A DNA stretch of 64,000 nt from Alphaproteobacteria bacterium (GTDB taxonomy: Bacteria > Myxococcota_A > UBA796 > UBA2385), in the NCBI GenBank assembly GCA_020632755.1, contig JACKEY010000005.1, forward strand, positions 620,001-684,000, in the 5' to 3' direction. Of this stretch, positions 1 through 8,322 are shown piece by piece; the stretch's first letter is position 1, and every line of letters starts with the position of its first letter. The notes under the pieces were generated by a model that ran no database searches, was not told the origin of the DNA, and saw only the letters and a program-made list of their open reading frames with translations. The position numbers and the translations under genes were made by a program.

Positions 1-781
1 CCTGGACCTTGATCATCATGTCGCCGCCGACACCCATGGTGTCCACGGCCACGTCCATGTCGTAGAAGAAGTCGCCGGCCACGCCGATGGTGAAGCCCTC
101 GCGGCCGCCCCAGGTCTTGTAGGTGCCCGACGGGCCGTAGGCGAACTCGGCCCGCGCCGCGACGAGCTTGCCGTTGTTGTCGTCGCCCAGGAAGTCGCCG
201 TTGCCGTTGAAGCCGCCGCCGCGCAGGCGGACGCGCGCGTCGCCTTCGGTCTTCCAGTCCACCATCAGGCCGGCGTCCCGGCCCGGGGTCAGCCACTCGC
301 TGGTGACGCTGCGCTCGGCCAGGGCCAGCTTGCTGCTGGACATCAGCTGCTCGCGGCTGATCGGCGGCTTCATCACGCCGGCCTGCAGCCACAGCCCCTG
401 GACCGGCGCGTAGCCGACGAAGGCATCGACCAGCTCGACGCCGTGGTCGTCGTCCGACAGGCTGTCGAACGCGCTGCCGACCCCGACACTGACGCCATAC
501 CGCAGCATGTCGCCTTCGCCTTCCAGACCCAGCCGCGCGCGGCGCAGCTTCAGGCCCGGGTCGTCTTCCGGGTCGCCGTAGCCGGCGGGATCGGCCTGGG
601 CGTTCTCGTCCATGTCGTAGGCGGTGAGCCAGGCCTGGACGAGCGCGATCGGCTGCGGCTTGGGGATGGGCGAGGATGCCTTCGGCGCGCTGGCGTTGTC
701 GTCGTCGGCGAGGGCGGCCCCAGGGAGGACCAGGCCGAGGCCCAGGGCGAGGAGGGAGAGCGGCGAAGAGGGCTTCTGCAT
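1..781 (-). CDS. Outer-membrane porin, OprO/P-like, 3' part beyond the left edge
   Basis: The gene starts at an ATG (781) and reads leftward off the window, so about 260 N-terminal residues are visible. Residues 1-25 form a signal peptide ending in an ALA/DDD junction. The mature protein alternates short amphipathic strands with acidic and glycine turns, and has phrases typical of phosphate-selective porin O/P family barrels: a WLTAYDMDENAQ strand, LKLRRARLGLEGE, and GYAPVQGLWLQAGVMKPPIS followed by a Leu/Ala/Glu-rich segment. It would sit in the outer membrane as a channel; the substrate cannot be told. It is divergent from the PHP-domain lipoprotein at 912. The family call is by pattern; that it is a secreted beta-barrel is firmer. 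Confidence 0.75.
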   Translation of the reverse strand, partial: MQKPSSPLSLLALGLGLVLPGAALADDDNASAPKASSPIPKPQPIALVQAWLTAYDMDENAQADPAGYGDPEDDPGLKLRRARLGLEGEGDMLRYGVSVGVGSAFDSLSDDDHGVELVDAFVGYAPVQGLWLQAGVMKPPISREQLMSSSKLALAERSVTSEWLTPGRDAGLMVDWKTEGDARVRLRGGGFNGNGDFLGDDNNGKLVAARAEFAYGPSGTYKTWGGREGFTIGVAGDFFYDMDVAVDTMGVGGDMMIKVQ

Positions 782-862
782 CGGGGTCCTCGGGGGGATC
801 CGGTCGCCTGCGGGCGGGCCGGAGCAGGGCGGCCTCGCAGTGCGCGGCCTTCGCGGTGCGGC

Positions 863-870
863 TACTATAG
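863..870. promoter_or_regulatory. AT-containing -10-like element between divergent genes
   Basis: TACTATAG is the only A/T run in the GC-rich gap between the divergent porin (ATG 781) and PHP lipoprotein (ATG 912). On the minus strand it reads TATAGT at 869-864, five of six matches to a sigma-70 -10 box and about 85 bp before the porin start. On the plus strand it reads TACTAT. I found no convincing -35 at the right distance on either strand, so this is only a candidate core element. Confidence 0.3.
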
Positions 871-911
871 CGGCCTCCTCGGCGCCACCATCCGACCTTC
901 CCGGGCCCGTC

Positions 912-3900
912 ATGCTCGTCCCCTCCCTGCTCGCCGGCCTGCTGCTCTCCTCCGGCTGCGCGCCCTCCGATCCCTTCGCGCGCGCCTACGAGATGAAGGA
1001 GCTCAAGGAAGGCATCGGCGGCCCCAAGGCGTCGGCCCGCCCCGGCGACTTCGTGCTGGAGAACGACCGCATCCGGCTGGCGATCCTGGGCCCCGACCCC
1101 AGCCTGGGGCCGCACACCAGCGGCGGCAGCCTGGCCGACGCCGACCTGCAGCGCTTCTCGGAGGCCTACGACGACGGCAACGGCAACGACCGGCTGGCCG
1201 AGGTCTTCGCCACGGTGAACCTGAACATCGCCGAGACCGCCAACGGCGCCGGCACCGTCGCGATCGTCGCCGACGGCAGCGACGGCGGCGCGGCCATCGT
1301 CTGCGTCGAGGGCCCCTACGAGCCCTTCATCACCCTGCTGCGGCCGCTGTGGGTGCTGGTCAACGGCCCCACCTTCCGGATGCGCACCGACTACATCCTG
1401 GAGCCCGGCAGCCCCGCCGTGCTGGTGCGCAGCGTCGCCACCATCGTCGAAGACCTCGAAGACGACACCGGCGGCTGCGAGGGCACGCTCGGCGACGACA
1501 TCCCCGCCGCCGACGGCGCCGACACCACCCTGCCGATCATCGAGCTCGCCATGGAGACCGGCATGGTCTTCGGCGACTTCTACCTGCAGGGCGGCAGCGT
1601 CGACGTGTTCGCGCCCGACATCGGCTTCGACGAAGAAGGCTACGTCAACGATCTCTCCCAGGCCGGCGCCAACACCTTCCAGGACCCGATCGCCATCGAC
1701 TTCCTGGCCGGCACGGCCGACGGCGTCAGCTACGGCACGATGCCCACGGCCGGCCGTACCTTCGTGCCGATGTTCACCAGCAGCCAGACCGTCACGGTGG
1801 GCGGCGCGGTCGTCGGGGATCCGGACACCCGCGGGCGCTTCGACGTCGGCACCCGTTACCGCTACGACCGCTGGTTCGCCGTCGGCCAGGGCGACGTCGG
1901 CAGCGTCGTCGACGCCCTGCTCGAGGTCCGCGGCGACGCCGTCGGCCGGGTCCAGGGCTACGTCGTGGAGTCCGGCACCGGCGTCGCGCTGTCCGCCGTG
2001 CACGTCTTCGCCTTCAAGCCCGGCAGCGACGCCCCCTACCTGGAGTGGACCACGGACATCGGCGAGGATGACGTGCACGACGGGTCCTTCGGCGGCAAGC
2101 TGCCGGTCGGCACCTGGGAGCTCGCGACCTACGCCGAGGGTCGGTCGCTGAGCGAGCGCGTCACCGTCGACGTCACCGACGGCGGCACCGTCGACCTGGT
2201 GCTCGCGAGCCCCCAGCCGGGCTCGGTGTCCTTCCAGGTCCGCGACGGCGAAGGCACCATCGTGCCCGCCAAGCTGACCTTCTTCCGCGCCGACGACGTC
2301 GACATCCGCGATCCGGTGCTGGGCGACTCGTTCATCGGGGGCCAGCCCGCGACCGTGTACTTCGCGACCTACGGCGACGGCCAGGTCGTGCTGCCGCCGG
2401 GCGACTACTACGCGGTCGCCAGCCGTGGCGTCGAGTACGAGCTCGGCATCAGCGAGGTCTTCACGCTGACCGGCAGCAGCCACGTCGACCTGGACCTGAC
2501 GGTGGTCCGCACCGTGGACACCAGCGGCTGGATCTCGGCCGACCTGCACGTGCACTCGGTCCCGAGCCACGACAGCGGTGTGTCCCTGGAAGACCGCGTC
2601 GGCACCATGGTGAGCGAGGGCGTCGAGTTCTTCAGCAGCACGGACCACGACCACGTCACGGACTTCGCGCCGACGGTCCAGGCCATGGGCCTGGAAGAAT
2701 GGGTCAGCACGGCAGTGGGCCTGGAGGTCACGACCATCGAGATCGGCCACTACCTGGGCTTCCCGCTGCGCCACGACTTCCTGGCCGACCAGGGCGGCGC
2801 CTTCGACTGGACGGGCATGACCCCCCAGGACATCGTCGACGGCATCCGCGACCTGCGCGACCCGACCCGGGGCGAGCCCGTCGTGTTCATCGGCCATCCC
2901 CGGGACGGCATCCTGGGCTACTTCGACCAGTACGGCCTCGACCACTACGAGAGCGACGGGGACGAGCCCCTGGTCGACCCCGGCGTGCTCGCCACGCTGA
3001 CCGGCAACGACCTGCTGTCGGCCGACAACTTCACCGAGGACTTCGACGCGCTCGAGCTGCTCAACGGCAAGCGCTTCGAGCTGCTGCGCACGCCGACCAC
3101 CAGCGAGCTCGCCGCCTACGCCGCCGACCCCGACAGCGTCAGCGTCTACGACATGGCCGAGCGGACCATGGACGAGCAGATCCTGCTGATGGACGGCGAG
3201 GAGACCCTGGGCGGCGGCGGCCACGAAGGCACCATCGACGACTGGTTCAACCTGCTGAACCTGGGCTTCCGGTACACGGCCCTGGGCAACAGCGACACCC
3301 ACGGCAAGACCGGCGTCGAGTCCGGCTGCCCGCGCAACTTCGTCGTGAGCGAGACCGACGACCCCGGCTTCATCACCCCGCAGGCCGTCGCCGACGCCGT
3401 GCGCGAGGGCAAGGTGGTCGCCAGCTACGGGCCCTTCGTGCGGTTCTGGGCCGACAGCCCCGACCAGGGCGTCGGCAGCACCGTCGTCAGCAGCGGCGAG
3501 GTCGTGCTGAACATCGAGGTGCAGAGCCCGTCCTGGTTCGACGTCGAGCGGGTCGAGGTCTACGAGAACGGCACCCTCATCGCCGAGTACGAGATCCCGA
3601 CCCCCAACGCCGACCCGCTCAACCTGTACGAGCAGCTGCCGGTCTCGCCCGACCAGGACGCCTGGTACGTCGTCATCGCGCTGGGCCAGGACGACATGGG
3701 GCCCATCTTCACCCCGGTGGAGATCCCCTACATCCAGCTGCAGGACATCGTCGTCGACGCGCTCGAGGGCGTGCCCGGCGTCAGCTCGCTGGTCGGCGAG
3801 GCCCAGCCGATCCCCCGCGCCTTCCCGGTCCATCCCTTCGCGCTCACCAACCCCATCTGGATCGACCGCGACGGCGATGGCTTCGATCCGCCCGGGTACG

Positions 3901-3929
3901 CCGAGTGGCTGCGGGCCCCCGCGGAGTAG
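912..3929 (+). CDS. Secreted PHP-domain (CehA/McbA-type) metallohydrolase lipoprotein
   Basis: A 1005-residue protein. I chose the ATG at 912 because it gives a short lipoprotein signal, MLVPSLLAGLLLSSGC, with Cys16 as the lipidated residue; in-frame upstream starts would add an unlikely leader. The middle is beta-rich with a carboxypeptidase-regulatory-like segment (GRVQGYVVESGTGVALSAVH, about residue 345). From about residue 540 comes a PHP domain: DLHVHS gives the HxH metal pair, STDHDH the next metal ligands, and GNSDTHGKTG a later one. This matches CehA/McbA-family metallohydrolases, which hydrolyse phosphoester or carbamate-type bonds; the real substrate is unknown. A C-terminal beta-sandwich follows, ending with a calcium-binding-like DRDGDGFD. 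It probably acts on the outer membrane or cell surface. The exonuclease gene starts 5 nt downstream. Confidence 0.85.
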   Translation: MLVPSLLAGLLLSSGCAPSDPFARAYEMKELKEGIGGPKASARPGDFVLENDRIRLAILGPDPSLGPHTSGGSLADADLQRFSEAYDDGNGNDRLAEVFATVNLNIAETANGAGTVAIVADGSDGGAAIVCVEGPYEPFITLLRPLWVLVNGPTFRMRTDYILEPGSPAVLVRSVATIVEDLEDDTGGCEGTLGDDIPAADGADTTLPIIELAMETGMVFGDFYLQGGSVDVFAPDIGFDEEGYVNDLSQAGANTFQDPIAIDFLAGTADGVSYGTMPTAGRTFVPMFTSSQTVTVGGAVVGDPDTRGRFDVGTRYRYDRWFAVGQGDVGSVVDALLEVRGDAVGRVQGYVVESGTGVALSAVHVFAFKPGSDAPYLEWTTDIGEDDVHDGSFGGKLPVGTWELATYAEGRSLSERVTVDVTDGGTVDLVLASPQPGSVSFQVRDGEGTIVPAKLTFFRADDVDIRDPVLGDSFIGGQPATVYFATYGDGQVVLPPGDYYAVASRGVEYELGISEVFTLTGSSHVDLDLTVVRTVDTSGWISADLHVHSVPSHDSGVSLEDRVGTMVSEGVEFFSSTDHDHVTDFAPTVQAMGLEEWVSTAVGLEVTTIEIGHYLGFPLRHDFLADQGGAFDWTGMTPQDIVDGIRDLRDPTRGEPVVFIGHPRDGILGYFDQYGLDHYESDGDEPLVDPGVLATLTGNDLLSADNFTEDFDALELLNGKRFELLRTPTTSELAAYAADPDSVSVYDMAERTMDEQILLMDGEETLGGGGHEGTIDDWFNLLNLGFRYTALGNSDTHGKTGVESGCPRNFVVSETDDPGFITPQAVADAVREGKVVASYGPFVRFWADSPDQGVGSTVVSSGEVVLNIEVQSPSWFDVERVEVYENGTLIAEYEIPTPNADPLNLYEQLPVSPDQDAWYVVIALGQDDMGPIFTPVEIPYIQLQDIVVDALEGVPGVSSLVGEAQPIPRAFPVHPFALTNPIWIDRDGDGFDPPGYAEWLRAPAE

Positions 3930-3934
3930 GCCGG

Positions 3935-4795
3935 GTGGAGGAGCCGCTCTCGCACCCGTCCCTCGACGCGCTGCCGCTCGACGCGCTGCCGCTGGTGGTG
4001 GTCGACCTGGAGACCACCGGGCTGTCGGTCGAGGAGGGCCATCGCATCGTCGAGGTGGCCGCGGTGCAGAGTGGCCCCGAGGGCGAGGCCCGCTGGAGCC
4101 AGCTGGTCGACCCGTGCATGACCATGCCGGCCGACAGCTACGCCGTGCACGGCATCGGCGACCGGCTGCTGGACGGCGCCCCGACCATCGACGCGGTGCT
4201 GCCCGAGCTGCGTCGCCGGATCGAGGGCCGGGTGCTGGTCGCCCACCACGCCCCCTTCGATCTGGGCTTCCTGGCCGCCGCCTGCGCCCGGATCGGCCAG
4301 CCGCCCGTCCAGCCCGCCGCCGTCGTCGACACCCTGCTGCTCGCGCGCGTCGTCTTCGGGCTCATCCACTGCAGCCTGCCCGAGCTGGCCGCCCGGGTCG
4401 GTGCCCCGCACGATCCCCCACACCGGGCCCTGCCCGACGCGGTGGCGACCCTGCACCTGTTCCGGGCGATGGCGGCCGAGCTGGGGGACCAGGCCCCGAC
4501 CCTGGGCGAGCTCGTCGCGCTGCCGCAGCGCCTGGCGAAGGGCGGCGAGCTGCGCACCGTGCACCGCCGCGCCCTGCAGCAGGCCCTGCTGGACGGACAC
4601 GACGTGGTCATCGACTACAGCAGCGGAGCGGGAGGCGCCCTGTCCACCCGGCGCCGGATCCGGGTGACCCGCCTGCGCAGCCCCTACGTCGAGGCCTGGT
4701 GCCACCTTCGTGGGGCCGAGCGGGTCTTCAAGCTGTCGCGGATCCGCCGGGTGGCCCCGGCCCCGGAGCCTGCTCCCGGCCCGTCCGAGGACTGA
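3935..4795 (+). CDS. DnaQ-like 3'-5' exonuclease fused to a WYL domain
   Basis: A 286-residue protein with a GTG start just after the preceding stop; there is no better in-frame start before the first exonuclease motif. Residues about 18-185 form a DEDDh exonuclease: DLETTG (Asp24, Glu26), HHAPFDLGFL (Asp109), and HRALPDA (His163, Asp168). Residues about 206-273 look like a WYL domain: a helix HRRALQQALLDG, a VIDYSS strand, RRRIRVTRLRSPYVEAW, then VFKLSRIRRV. WYL domains bind ligands, often nucleic-acid-derived, and usually belong to transcription factors or defence proteins, so a fusion to a proofreading-type nuclease is unusual. The usual epsilon C-terminal polymerase-binding tail is not apparent. 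A role in DNA repair or ligand-gated nucleic-acid degradation is inferred. Confidence 0.85.
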   Translation: MEEPLSHPSLDALPLDALPLVVVDLETTGLSVEEGHRIVEVAAVQSGPEGEARWSQLVDPCMTMPADSYAVHGIGDRLLDGAPTIDAVLPELRRRIEGRVLVAHHAPFDLGFLAAACARIGQPPVQPAAVVDTLLLARVVFGLIHCSLPELAARVGAPHDPPHRALPDAVATLHLFRAMAAELGDQAPTLGELVALPQRLAKGGELRTVHRRALQQALLDGHDVVIDYSSGAGGALSTRRRIRVTRLRSPYVEAWCHLRGAERVFKLSRIRRVAPAPEPAPGPSED

Positions 4796-4799
4796 CCGG

Positions 4800-4813
4800 G
4801 AGCCGGACGGCTC
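4800..4813. terminator. Short hairpin between convergent genes
   Basis: GAGCC-ggac-GGCTC is a perfect 5-bp stem with a 4-base loop, lying in the 16-bp gap between the exonuclease stop (4793-4795) and the trxB stop (4812-4814). There is no T-run on either side, so intrinsic termination is uncertain, but the position suits a bidirectional end. Confidence 0.3.
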
Positions 4814-5786
4814 AGTGGGTGCCCTGCTCGGCCAGCCAGCGCTCGGCCTCGAGGGCGGCCATGCAGCCGCTGCCAGCCGCGGTGATCGCCTGGCGGTACA
4901 CGCTGTCCTGGACGTCGCCGCAGGCGTAGATGCCCGGGACGTTGGTCGCGGTGCTGTCGGGCTTCGTGATCAGGTAGCCGTTGTCGTGGTGATCGAGCTG
5001 CTCGACGAAGGCCTTGCTGTTCGGCGTGTGGCCGATCGCCAGGAACAGGCCCTTGATGTGGGGCCAGTCGGTCTCTTCGCCCGTCCGGGCGTCCCGCACG
5101 CGGATGCCCTCGACCTCGGCGGGGCCGAGCACGTCGGCGACCTCGGTGTGCCAGTGCACGACGACCTTGTCGTTGGCGAAGACCCGCTCCTGCATGATCT
5201 TGCTGGCCCGAAGCTCGTCGCGACGCACCAGCAGGTGGACCTTGCTGGCGAACTTGGTCAGGAAGGTCGCTTCTTCGGCCGCCGAGTCGCCGCCGCCGAC
5301 CACGGCGAGCTCGACGCCGCGGAAGAAGAAGCCGTCGCAGGTCGCGCAGGCCGACACGCCGTGGCCGCGCAGCCGGATCTCGTTCGGCAGTCCCAGGTAC
5401 CGGGCGCTGGCGCCGGTCGCGATGATGATGGTGCGGGCCTTGCCCTCGCCCTGGGACGTCTTGTAGGTGTACGGCCAGGACGACACGTCGATCCCGGTGC
5501 ACTCGTCCAGCACGAAGCGGGTGCCGAACCGGCCGGCCTGCTTCTTCATCACGTCCATGAGCTCGGGGCCCATGATGCCTTCTTCGTGGCCGGGGAAGTT
5601 CTCGACGTCGGTGGTGGTCATCAGCTGGCCGCCGGGCTCGATGCCCTCGTAGACCAGGGGCTCGAGGTTCGCGCGGGCGGCGTAGAGGGCAGCGGTCAGA
5701 CCGGCGGGACCCGACCCGAAGATCACGACGTTCTCGATGTCGCGGGGACCGTGGTCGGCGGGGCCGGGAGACGGGGCGGTGCTCAT
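4812..5786 (-). CDS. trxB: Thioredoxin reductase
   Basis: A 324-residue flavoprotein, the normal length for bacterial NADPH-thioredoxin reductase. It shows the N-terminal FAD-binding GSGPAG (residues 24-29), GGQLMTTTDVENFPG, the redox-active CATC pair (Cys147, Cys150), an NADPH-binding GGGDSAAEEA segment, and the C-terminal FAD motif ACGDVQDSVYRQAITAAGSG. It transfers electrons from NADPH through FAD to thioredoxin in the cytoplasm. The start ATG at 5786 gives an N-terminal extension of about 17 residues before the first strand. The gene is convergent with the exonuclease-WYL gene and divergent from queG, 74 bp away. No thioredoxin gene is adjacent. Confidence 0.96.
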   Translation of the reverse strand: MSTAPSPGPADHGPRDIENVVIFGSGPAGLTAALYAARANLEPLVYEGIEPGGQLMTTTDVENFPGHEEGIMGPELMDVMKKQAGRFGTRFVLDECTGIDVSSWPYTYKTSQGEGKARTIIIATGASARYLGLPNEIRLRGHGVSACATCDGFFFRGVELAVVGGGDSAAEEATFLTKFASKVHLLVRRDELRASKIMQERVFANDKVVVHWHTEVADVLGPAEVEGIRVRDARTGEETDWPHIKGLFLAIGHTPNSKAFVEQLDHHDNGYLITKPDSTATNVPGIYACGDVQDSVYRQAITAAGSGCMAALEAERWLAEQGTH

Positions 5787-5817
5787 GGGGTGCTCCAGCG
5801 GGGGATACGGGGGAGGA

Positions 5818-5846
5818 AGGGGGCCCCCTAATCCGGCGGGCCCCCT
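5818..5846. promoter_or_regulatory. Perfect 9-bp hairpin in the trxB-queG divergent region
   Basis: AGGGGGCCC (5818-5826) pairs exactly with GGGCCCCCT (5838-5846) around an 11-base loop. It lies between two divergent start codons and ends one base before the GGAG that serves as the queG ribosome-binding site, so it could act as a palindromic operator for both genes or as an RNA stem affecting queG translation. No regulator is identified. Confidence 0.4.
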
Positions 5847-5860
5847 GGAGTGGCTGCACC

Positions 5861-6898
5861 ATGCACACCGATCCCGGCCGCGTCATCCGCGCCCAGGCCG
5901 AAGCGCTCGGCTTCACGAGGGTGCGCTTCGCGAGGGCGTCGGATGCACCGGGCATCGCGGCCTACGACGCCTTCTTGTCGCAGGGACGACACGGGTCGAT
6001 GGGCTGGATGGTGGCCAGCCGGGGCCCACGGGCGAACCCCGGCGAGCTGCTGCCCGGCGTGCGCAGCGCGGTGGTGCTGGGGGTCGATCACGCCTGGCCC
6101 CGCCCGGCGGATCCTGGCGGGCTGACGGGCAAGGTCGCGAGCTACGCCTGGGGCCGCGACTACCACAACCTGGTGGGCAAGCGGCTGCGGCGGCTGGCCC
6201 GCGATCTGCGCGAGGCGCTGCCGGACCTGGGGGTCTACTGGGGCGTCGACAGCCGGCCGCTCATCGAGCGGGCCTGGGCCGAGCGCAGCGGCATGGGCTT
6301 CATCGGGCGCAACTGCTGCCTGATCGTTCCGGGCCAGGGTTCCTACCTGTTCCTGGCGGTGCTGCTGATCGACGTCGACCTGGAGCCCGACCTGCCGCGG
6401 GGCGGCGCCGACCGCCACTGCGGCAGCTGCCGTCGCTGCCTGGACGTCTGCCCGACCGACGCCTTCGTCGACAGCCACCAGCTCGACGCACGCCGCTGCA
6501 TCTCGTACCTGACCATCGAGCACCGGGGTGCGATCCCCGAGCCCCTCCGGGCCGGCATGGGCCGCTGGGTCTTCGGCTGCGACCTGTGCCAGGAGGTCTG
6601 CCCGCACAACCACGCGCCTCCTCCTTCGCCCGAACCCGACCTCGCCCCTCGTCCGGACCACGCCTGGCTCCCCCTCCCCGCCCTCCTCCAGACCCCCGAC
6701 GACGTCCTGGAGCAGTCCCTGCTGGGCTCGCCCCTGCGTCGCCCCGGAGCGATCGGCCTCAAGCGCAACGCCTGCGTGGTGCTGGGCAACCTGGGCGACG
6801 TGGCCGCGATCCCCGTGCTCGAAGCGCAGCGCCACCGCGGGGACCTGGTGGTCGAGCACGCCGAGTGGGCACTCGACCGGCTGGGCGCCGGCAGCTGA
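5861..6898 (+). CDS. queG: Epoxyqueuosine reductase
   Basis: A 345-residue protein that reduces epoxyqueuosine to queuosine in tRNA, the last step of queuosine synthesis, using a B12-type cofactor and two [4Fe-4S] clusters. Visible features are the family N-terminus (AQAEALGFTRVRF), the catalytic-site phrase GVDSRPLIERAWAERSG (Asp130), GFIGRN, the first cluster CGSCRRCLDVCPTDA (Cys187, 190, 193, 197) and the second CDLCQEVCPHN (Cys240, 243, 247). The C-terminal helical region (LKRNACVVLGNLGD) is the HEAT-like tail found in longer QueG proteins. ATG 5861 has a GGAG site 10 bp upstream. The gene ends one base before the stop of the convergent adenosine-deaminase-like gene. Confidence 0.95.
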   Translation: MHTDPGRVIRAQAEALGFTRVRFARASDAPGIAAYDAFLSQGRHGSMGWMVASRGPRANPGELLPGVRSAVVLGVDHAWPRPADPGGLTGKVASYAWGRDYHNLVGKRLRRLARDLREALPDLGVYWGVDSRPLIERAWAERSGMGFIGRNCCLIVPGQGSYLFLAVLLIDVDLEPDLPRGGADRHCGSCRRCLDVCPTDAFVDSHQLDARRCISYLTIEHRGAIPEPLRAGMGRWVFGCDLCQEVCPHNHAPPPSPEPDLAPRPDHAWLPLPALLQTPDDVLEQSLLGSPLRRPGAIGLKRNACVVLGNLGDVAAIPVLEAQRHRGDLVVEHAEWALDRLGAGS

Positions 6899-7897
6899 TC
6901 AGCCGCGGATGAAGCTCGCCTCGAAGGCCAGCTGGCGCGAGGCCTCGAGCTCGGCGCCCGACAGGATCTCGGCGTCTTCGAGCAGCGAGAACTCCCGCTG
7001 CAGGCTGGTCGAGCACAGGTAGGTGCCGTCCGTGTTCACGGTGAAGCGCACACCCCGCTCCTGGAACGTTCCCAGGATGAACTTGAACTCCTCGAGGTGC
7101 CGAACCGCCCGCGTGTGCAGGTTGCTGGTCGGGCAGATCTCCAGCACCGTGCCGCTGTCGACCAGCCGGGCCAGCGCCTCTTCGTTGTAGGCGGCGCGCA
7201 CGCCGTGGCCGATGCGGTCGGGCTTGAGCCGGTCGAGCACGGCGATGACGCCTTCGCCGGAGGTGTTCGCGGTCTCGCCGGTGTGGACCGTCGTGCCCAG
7301 GCCCTCGGAGCGCGCGCGGGCGAACAGGTCGGCGTAGGCATCGACGTTCTCGCCGAGCTCGACGGCGTTGGTCTCGGTGCCCGCCAGGTCGATACCGACG
7401 ACCCCGCGGGAGCGGTACATGATCGCCTTCTCGAGGATGATCTCGTTGAGATCGGCGTCGAACTCGCGGGCCAGGCAGAAGATGAGCCCGGCGCGCACGC
7501 CGTACTCGAGCATCGCCCGGTCCATGCCGCGGATGGCGGCGTGGATGATGTGGTCGAGGTCCCGCGCACCGCCTTCGTTGCGCTTCATCGGGTTGAACCG
7601 GAGCTCGATCTGTTCCACCCGCGAGCTTCTGTACTCCTTGCCGATGATCTCGTAGATCGACCGCTCGACGGCCGCCGGGCTGCTCTGGATCTTCTCCGTC
7701 ACGTCGTGGAGGATCCGCAGGTAGTCGTCCAGGCTGCGGTCCCGCCGCGGGTCCACGGTGACCAGGTCGACGAACTCCCAGTAGTCCCGCACCGGCAGCT
7801 TGAAGCCCTGCTGGTGGGCGATGGACCACAGGATGTGCGGCGCCACGCTGCTGCCGACGTGGATGTGCAGGTCGCAGAGCGGGCGCGGTTCGGACAT
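6899..7897 (-). CDS. Adenosine deaminase-like amidohydrolase
   Basis: A 332-residue protein. ATG 7897 has a GGGAG site six bases upstream; longer readings run into the ferredoxin gene. It has the adenosine/AMP deaminase layout: zinc-binding HIH (His11, His13), a long helical insert, GIDLAGTE, HTGE (His205, Glu208), RIGHG (His231) and NTDGT (Asp290). It should hydrolytically deaminate a purine nucleoside or a related compound. The usual TDDP motif reads TDGT here, so the second Asp, which normally contacts the substrate, is a Gly; substrate use may differ from plain adenosine. It is the last gene of a three-gene leftward operon after LOG and ferredoxin genes, 17 bp behind the ferredoxin. Confidence 0.85.
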   Translation of the reverse strand: MSEPRPLCDLHIHVGSSVAPHILWSIAHQQGFKLPVRDYWEFVDLVTVDPRRDRSLDDYLRILHDVTEKIQSSPAAVERSIYEIIGKEYRSSRVEQIELRFNPMKRNEGGARDLDHIIHAAIRGMDRAMLEYGVRAGLIFCLAREFDADLNEIILEKAIMYRSRGVVGIDLAGTETNAVELGENVDAYADLFARARSEGLGTTVHTGETANTSGEGVIAVLDRLKPDRIGHGVRAAYNEEALARLVDSGTVLEICPTSNLHTRAVRHLEEFKFILGTFQERGVRFTVNTDGTYLCSTSLQREFSLLEDAEILSGAELEASRQLAFEASFIRG

Positions 7898-7914
7898 CCG
7901 GGGCTCCCGGGGGC

Positions 7915-8319
7915 TCACTCGCCCTTGACGGCGTCGAAGTCGAACAGGCGGTGCACCTTCACCTTGGCGCCGGGGCCGCCGACGCGGCAGTGACAGGCCA
8001 GGCGCTTCTTGCCGGGGGCCTGCTTGTGCCACTTCTGCATGACCTCGACCTCACCGCTGGACGCAGCCTCGAGCCCGCGGTCCACCAGGATGTCCACCGC
8101 GCACTGGCCGCACTGTCCGTCCGGGCAGGGCGTGTCGATGGGCGACGGCAGGAACTGGCTGGCCATGGCGAGGGTGTAGTGCTCCTCGGCCTGGATCGTG
8201 TGCTCGGTGCCGTCGGGCAGCACGTAGGTGACGGCGTGCTGGACGATGTCGGCCGAGCCGGGCGTGGCGCCCCGACCCAGGGCGCCCTTGATGCGCTTGC
8301 GGATGCCCCAGGGGGTCAT
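7915..8319 (-). CDS. Plant-type [2Fe-2S] ferredoxin-like protein
   Basis: A 134-residue protein with a basic N-terminal helix (about 20 residues) and then a beta-grasp ferredoxin fold. Cluster ligands are visible as CPDGQCGQC (Cys65, Cys70, Cys73) and a distal CHC (Cys109 or Cys111). Between them lies GEVEVMQKW, resembling the 'remove protein' helix of chloroplast-type ferredoxins. It should be a one-electron carrier; its partner is unknown. A strong AAGGAGG site overlaps the end of the upstream LOG gene, three bases before the stop, suggesting translational coupling. The neighbours are nucleotide/nucleoside enzymes that need no electrons, so the link is puzzling. Confidence 0.85.
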   Translation of the reverse strand: MTPWGIRKRIKGALGRGATPGSADIVQHAVTYVLPDGTEHTIQAEEHYTLAMASQFLPSPIDTPCPDGQCGQCAVDILVDRGLEAASSGEVEVMQKWHKQAPGKKRLACHCRVGGPGAKVKVHRLFDFDAVKGE

Positions 8320-8322
8320 GGC

